Positions 62,344 through 64,000 of a stretch of 64,000 nt of DNA are shown piece after piece (position 1 is the stretch's first letter; each line of letters opens with the position of its first letter). Both the position numbers and the translations under genes were made by a program. This stretch comes from Kineosporia corallincola. GTDB lineage: Bacteria > Actinomycetota > Actinomycetes > Actinomycetales > Kineosporiaceae. The DNA is taken from the NCBI RefSeq assembly GCF_018499875.1, contig NZ_JAHBAY010000005.1:186001-250000 (forward strand), written 5' to 3'. The notes beneath the pieces are model-generated. The model saw only the letters and a program-made list of their open reading frames with translations. It made no database searches and was not told the DNA's origin.

Positions 62344-63546
62344 ATGACGCACAAGCCACGCGCACTCCTGCTCGAGGGTATCCACCCCAGCGCGGTGGAG
62401 GTGCTCGAGCAGGACGGCTATCAGGTCGACACCCGCCCGGTCGCCCTGTCGGAGGCCGAGCTGGCCGAGGCCCTGCCGGGTGTCGAACTGCTGGGCATCC
62501 GCTCGAACACGACGATCGGCGAGCGCACGCTGTCGCGGTCGCCGGACCTGAAGGCACTGGGCTGCTTCTGCATCGGCACCAACCAGGTCGACCTGGAAAC
62601 GGCTACGGCCCGGGCCCTTCCGGTGTTCAACGCGCCGTACTCCAATTCCCGCAGCGTGGTGGAGCTGGTGATCGGCGAGATCATCGCGCTGTCGCGGCGG
62701 CTGACCGACAAGAACCGGCTGCTGCACGCGGGCATCTGGGACAAGTCCGCGCGCGGCAGCCACGAGGTGCGCGGGCGCACACTGGGTATCGTCGGCTACG
62801 GCAACATCGGCACGCAGCTGGCCAACCTGGCCGAGGCCATCGGCATGCGCGTCGTGTTCCACGACATTGCCGACCGGCCCGCCCACGGCAACGCGCAGCG
62901 CATGCGTGACCTGCCCACGCTACTGGCCCGGGCCGACGTCGTCAGCCTCCACGTCGACGGGAGACCGGGCAATGCGGGCCTTTTCGGCAGGGCCGAGTTC
63001 GCCCGGATGAAGCCTGGTTCGCTGCTGGTCAACGCCTCCCGCGGAATGGTGGTGGACGACGCGGCCCTGCGGGAGAGCATCGCGGGCGGGCATCTGGCCG
63101 GGGCCGCGCTGGACGTGTTCCCGGTCGAGCCCAAGGCGCAGGGCGATCCCTTCGAGTCCGGGTTGCGGGGGCTCGACAACGTCATCCTCACCCCGCACGT
63201 GGCGGCCTCCACGCAGGAGGCCCAGGAGGAGATCGGCTGGTTCGTCGCCGGGAAGCTGCTGCGCTACGTGCGGGACGGCTCCACCGGGCTGGCCGTGAAC
63301 CTGCCCAACGTCCAGACCGCGCCCAGCGCTAACGTTCTCACCCTGCTGCACCGCAACGTGCCGGGGGTGATGGTCGACCTGAACCAGGTGCTGCAAGACG
63401 CCGGGCTGAACATCACCGCCCAGTCCCTGGCCACCGCGGGCGATCTCGGCTACGTGGTCACCGCGGTGGACCGGCCGGTGCGGGAGTCCGTGCGCCAGGC
63501 GATCGCCGCGCTGCCGACCACGGTCGACTGCCGGCTGCCCGGTTAG
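62344..63546 (+). CDS. serA: D-3-phosphoglycerate dehydrogenase
   Basis: About 400 residues, of the E. coli-like type. NAD-binding GIVGYGNIGTQ, catalytic Arg in LVNASRGMVVDD, Glu in DVFPVEPK, His in LTPHVAAST, and a C-terminal ACT domain (LLHRNVPGVMVDLNQVLQDAGLN) that senses serine. It catalyses the first step of serine biosynthesis. ATG 62344 has GAGGG at suitable distance. A 14-bp tandem repeat begins at its stop codon. Confidence 0.92.
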   Translation: MTHKPRALLLEGIHPSAVEVLEQDGYQVDTRPVALSEAELAEALPGVELLGIRSNTTIGERTLSRSPDLKALGCFCIGTNQVDLETATARALPVFNAPYSNSRSVVELVIGEIIALSRRLTDKNRLLHAGIWDKSARGSHEVRGRTLGIVGYGNIGTQLANLAEAIGMRVVFHDIADRPAHGNAQRMRDLPTLLARADVVSLHVDGRPGNAGLFGRAEFARMKPGSLLVNASRGMVVDDAALRESIAGGHLAGAALDVFPVEPKAQGDPFESGLRGLDNVILTPHVAASTQEAQEEIGWFVAGKLLRYVRDGSTGLAVNLPNVQTAPSANVLTLLHRNVPGVMVDLNQVLQDAGLNITAQSLATAGDLGYVVTAVDRPVRESVRQAIAALPTTVDCRLPG

Positions 63547-63595
63547 AGCTGCCCGGACAGAGCTGCCCGGACAGAGCTGCCCGGACAGAGCTGCC
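63545..63595. repeat. 14-bp tandem repeat after serA
   Basis: AGAGCTGCCCGGAC at 63545, 63559 and 63573, then a partial fourth copy to 63595. It overlaps the serA stop codon and lies between two convergent genes. Confidence 0.85.
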
Positions 63596-63597
63596 GG

Positions 63598-64000
63598 TCA
63601 ACGGATTACGGCCGACACCTGCCACGGCGCCGCGCCCACGGTGTCGAGCGCCACGGACAGGCCGGGCACGGACAGCTCGATGGTGGCGGCGGCGACCGTC
63701 AGGACGTCCCACAGCACGTCACCGGGTGGCCCGGGAGCGCGCAGCAGGTGCCTGATCCGGGTCCAGGCCTCCTGCTGACCGGGCCACCCCGACACCGGCG
63801 AGGCCGCCTGCCTGTCCGACCGCCGGGCCACCTGTGACGCCGCCTGTGACGCCGACTGCCGGGCTGCCTGCCGGGCTGCCTGCCGGGCCGACTGCCGGGC
63901 TGCCTGCCGGGCCGCCTGCCGGACCATGGCCGCCGCGGCCAGAGGCTCGTGCGGGCAACCGGCGAGCCGGGCCCAGCTGGCGTCCTCGTCGAGGTCGTGC
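63598..64000 (-). CDS. Hypothetical repeat-containing protein (partial)
   Basis: The frame is open to the right edge, so the true start is not seen; the visible part is about 133 residues and ends with APWQVSAVIR. A central stretch is a run of Ala-Ala-Arg-Gln/Ser-Ala-Arg-Gln repeats coded by a 12-bp tandem repeat. The part after it (RHLLRAPGPPGDVLWDVLTVAAATIELSVPGLSV) looks like a folded domain. No known family was recognised. Confidence 0.6.
   Translation of the reverse strand, partial: HDLDEDASWARLAGCPHEPLAAAAMVRQAARQAARQSARQAARQAARQSASQAASQVARRSDRQAASPVSGWPGQQEAWTRIRHLLRAPGPPGDVLWDVLTVAAATIELSVPGLSVALDTVGAAPWQVSAVIR
63854..63922 (-). repeat. 12-bp coding tandem repeat (AARQ/SARQ)
   Basis: About 5.75 copies of a 12-bp unit (plus-strand GCCTGCCGGGCT or GACTGCCGGGCT). 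In the minus-strand gene each unit adds four residues. Related diverged units continue to about 63828. Confidence 0.8.

Overview
The window is high-GC DNA from a filamentous or soil-type actinobacterium. The signs are G/C-ending codons throughout, frequent GTG/TTG starts, 4-bp stop/start overlaps, an XRE (DUF5753)/DUF397 pair, a CGNR-type regulator, and DmdR/IdeR-type iron boxes. Genus cannot be settled by reading alone. No rRNA, tRNA, CRISPR array, insertion sequence or prophage was recognised.

Layout. (1) 1-9459 looks like a sulfur/organosulfur scavenging block: two NMT1-like substrate-binding proteins (one cut by the left edge), a P-loop kinase, a GntR regulator, two luciferase-like flavin monooxygenases, a two-domain rhodanese, and a MetQ-MetN-MetI importer closed by a perfect 17-bp hairpin. 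(2) 9619-11685 holds a small gene divergent from an XRE/DUF397 pair, then a hypothetical gene; a perfect 20-bp hairpin separates these from an L-lactate permease (11759-13447). (3) 13598-51244 is a siderophore locus of about 38 kb. On the minus strand lie mbtH, panD, a dapB paralogue, an aryl carrier protein, NRPS-1 (3185 aa), a methyltransferase, a DhbE-like aryl-AMP ligase and a class A flavin hydroxylase. Also on the minus strand, further right, are a TcuA-like flavoprotein and a tandem AraC regulator. Divergently on the plus strand run a siderophore-interacting protein fused to a methyltransferase-like domain, a FecBCCD-type importer (four genes), an asymmetric ABC exporter pair, an alpha/beta hydrolase and NRPS-2 (2510 aa). 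Three iron-box palindromes (28639, 29760, 33150) mark the promoters. (4) 51476-64000 is ordinary accessory and housekeeping material: a secreted ricin-type lectin, a zinc alcohol dehydrogenase, two decayed regulator genes, hydrolases, an EamA exporter with a CGNR regulator, an ATP-grasp ligase, a DeoR/LacI hybrid regulator, a TetR/F420-reductase-like pair, a RibD-type reductase, SerA, and a partial repeat-rich gene running off the right edge.

How the siderophore genes fit together (inference). The ligase would load an aryl acid onto the free carrier protein. PanD would make beta-alanine, and three of the four adenylation domains share a beta-amino-acid-type pocket. The fourth, next to the thioesterase, has a hydroxyornithine-like pocket, although no ornithine N-hydroxylase is in the window. 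The iron-loaded product would return through the Fec-type importer and be reduced by the SIP domain.

The most unusual points are these. Both NRPSs start with EntF-type condensation domains whose HHxxxDG motif reads TNxxxDG. NRPS-1 seems to have lost an internal A-T pair that NRPS-2 still carries. The SIP fusion partner has lost its SAM-binding motif. The aryl-AMP ligase has an atypical pocket, and the AraC regulator is a tandem duplication. Together these suggest a siderophore assembly line that does not match a textbook system.
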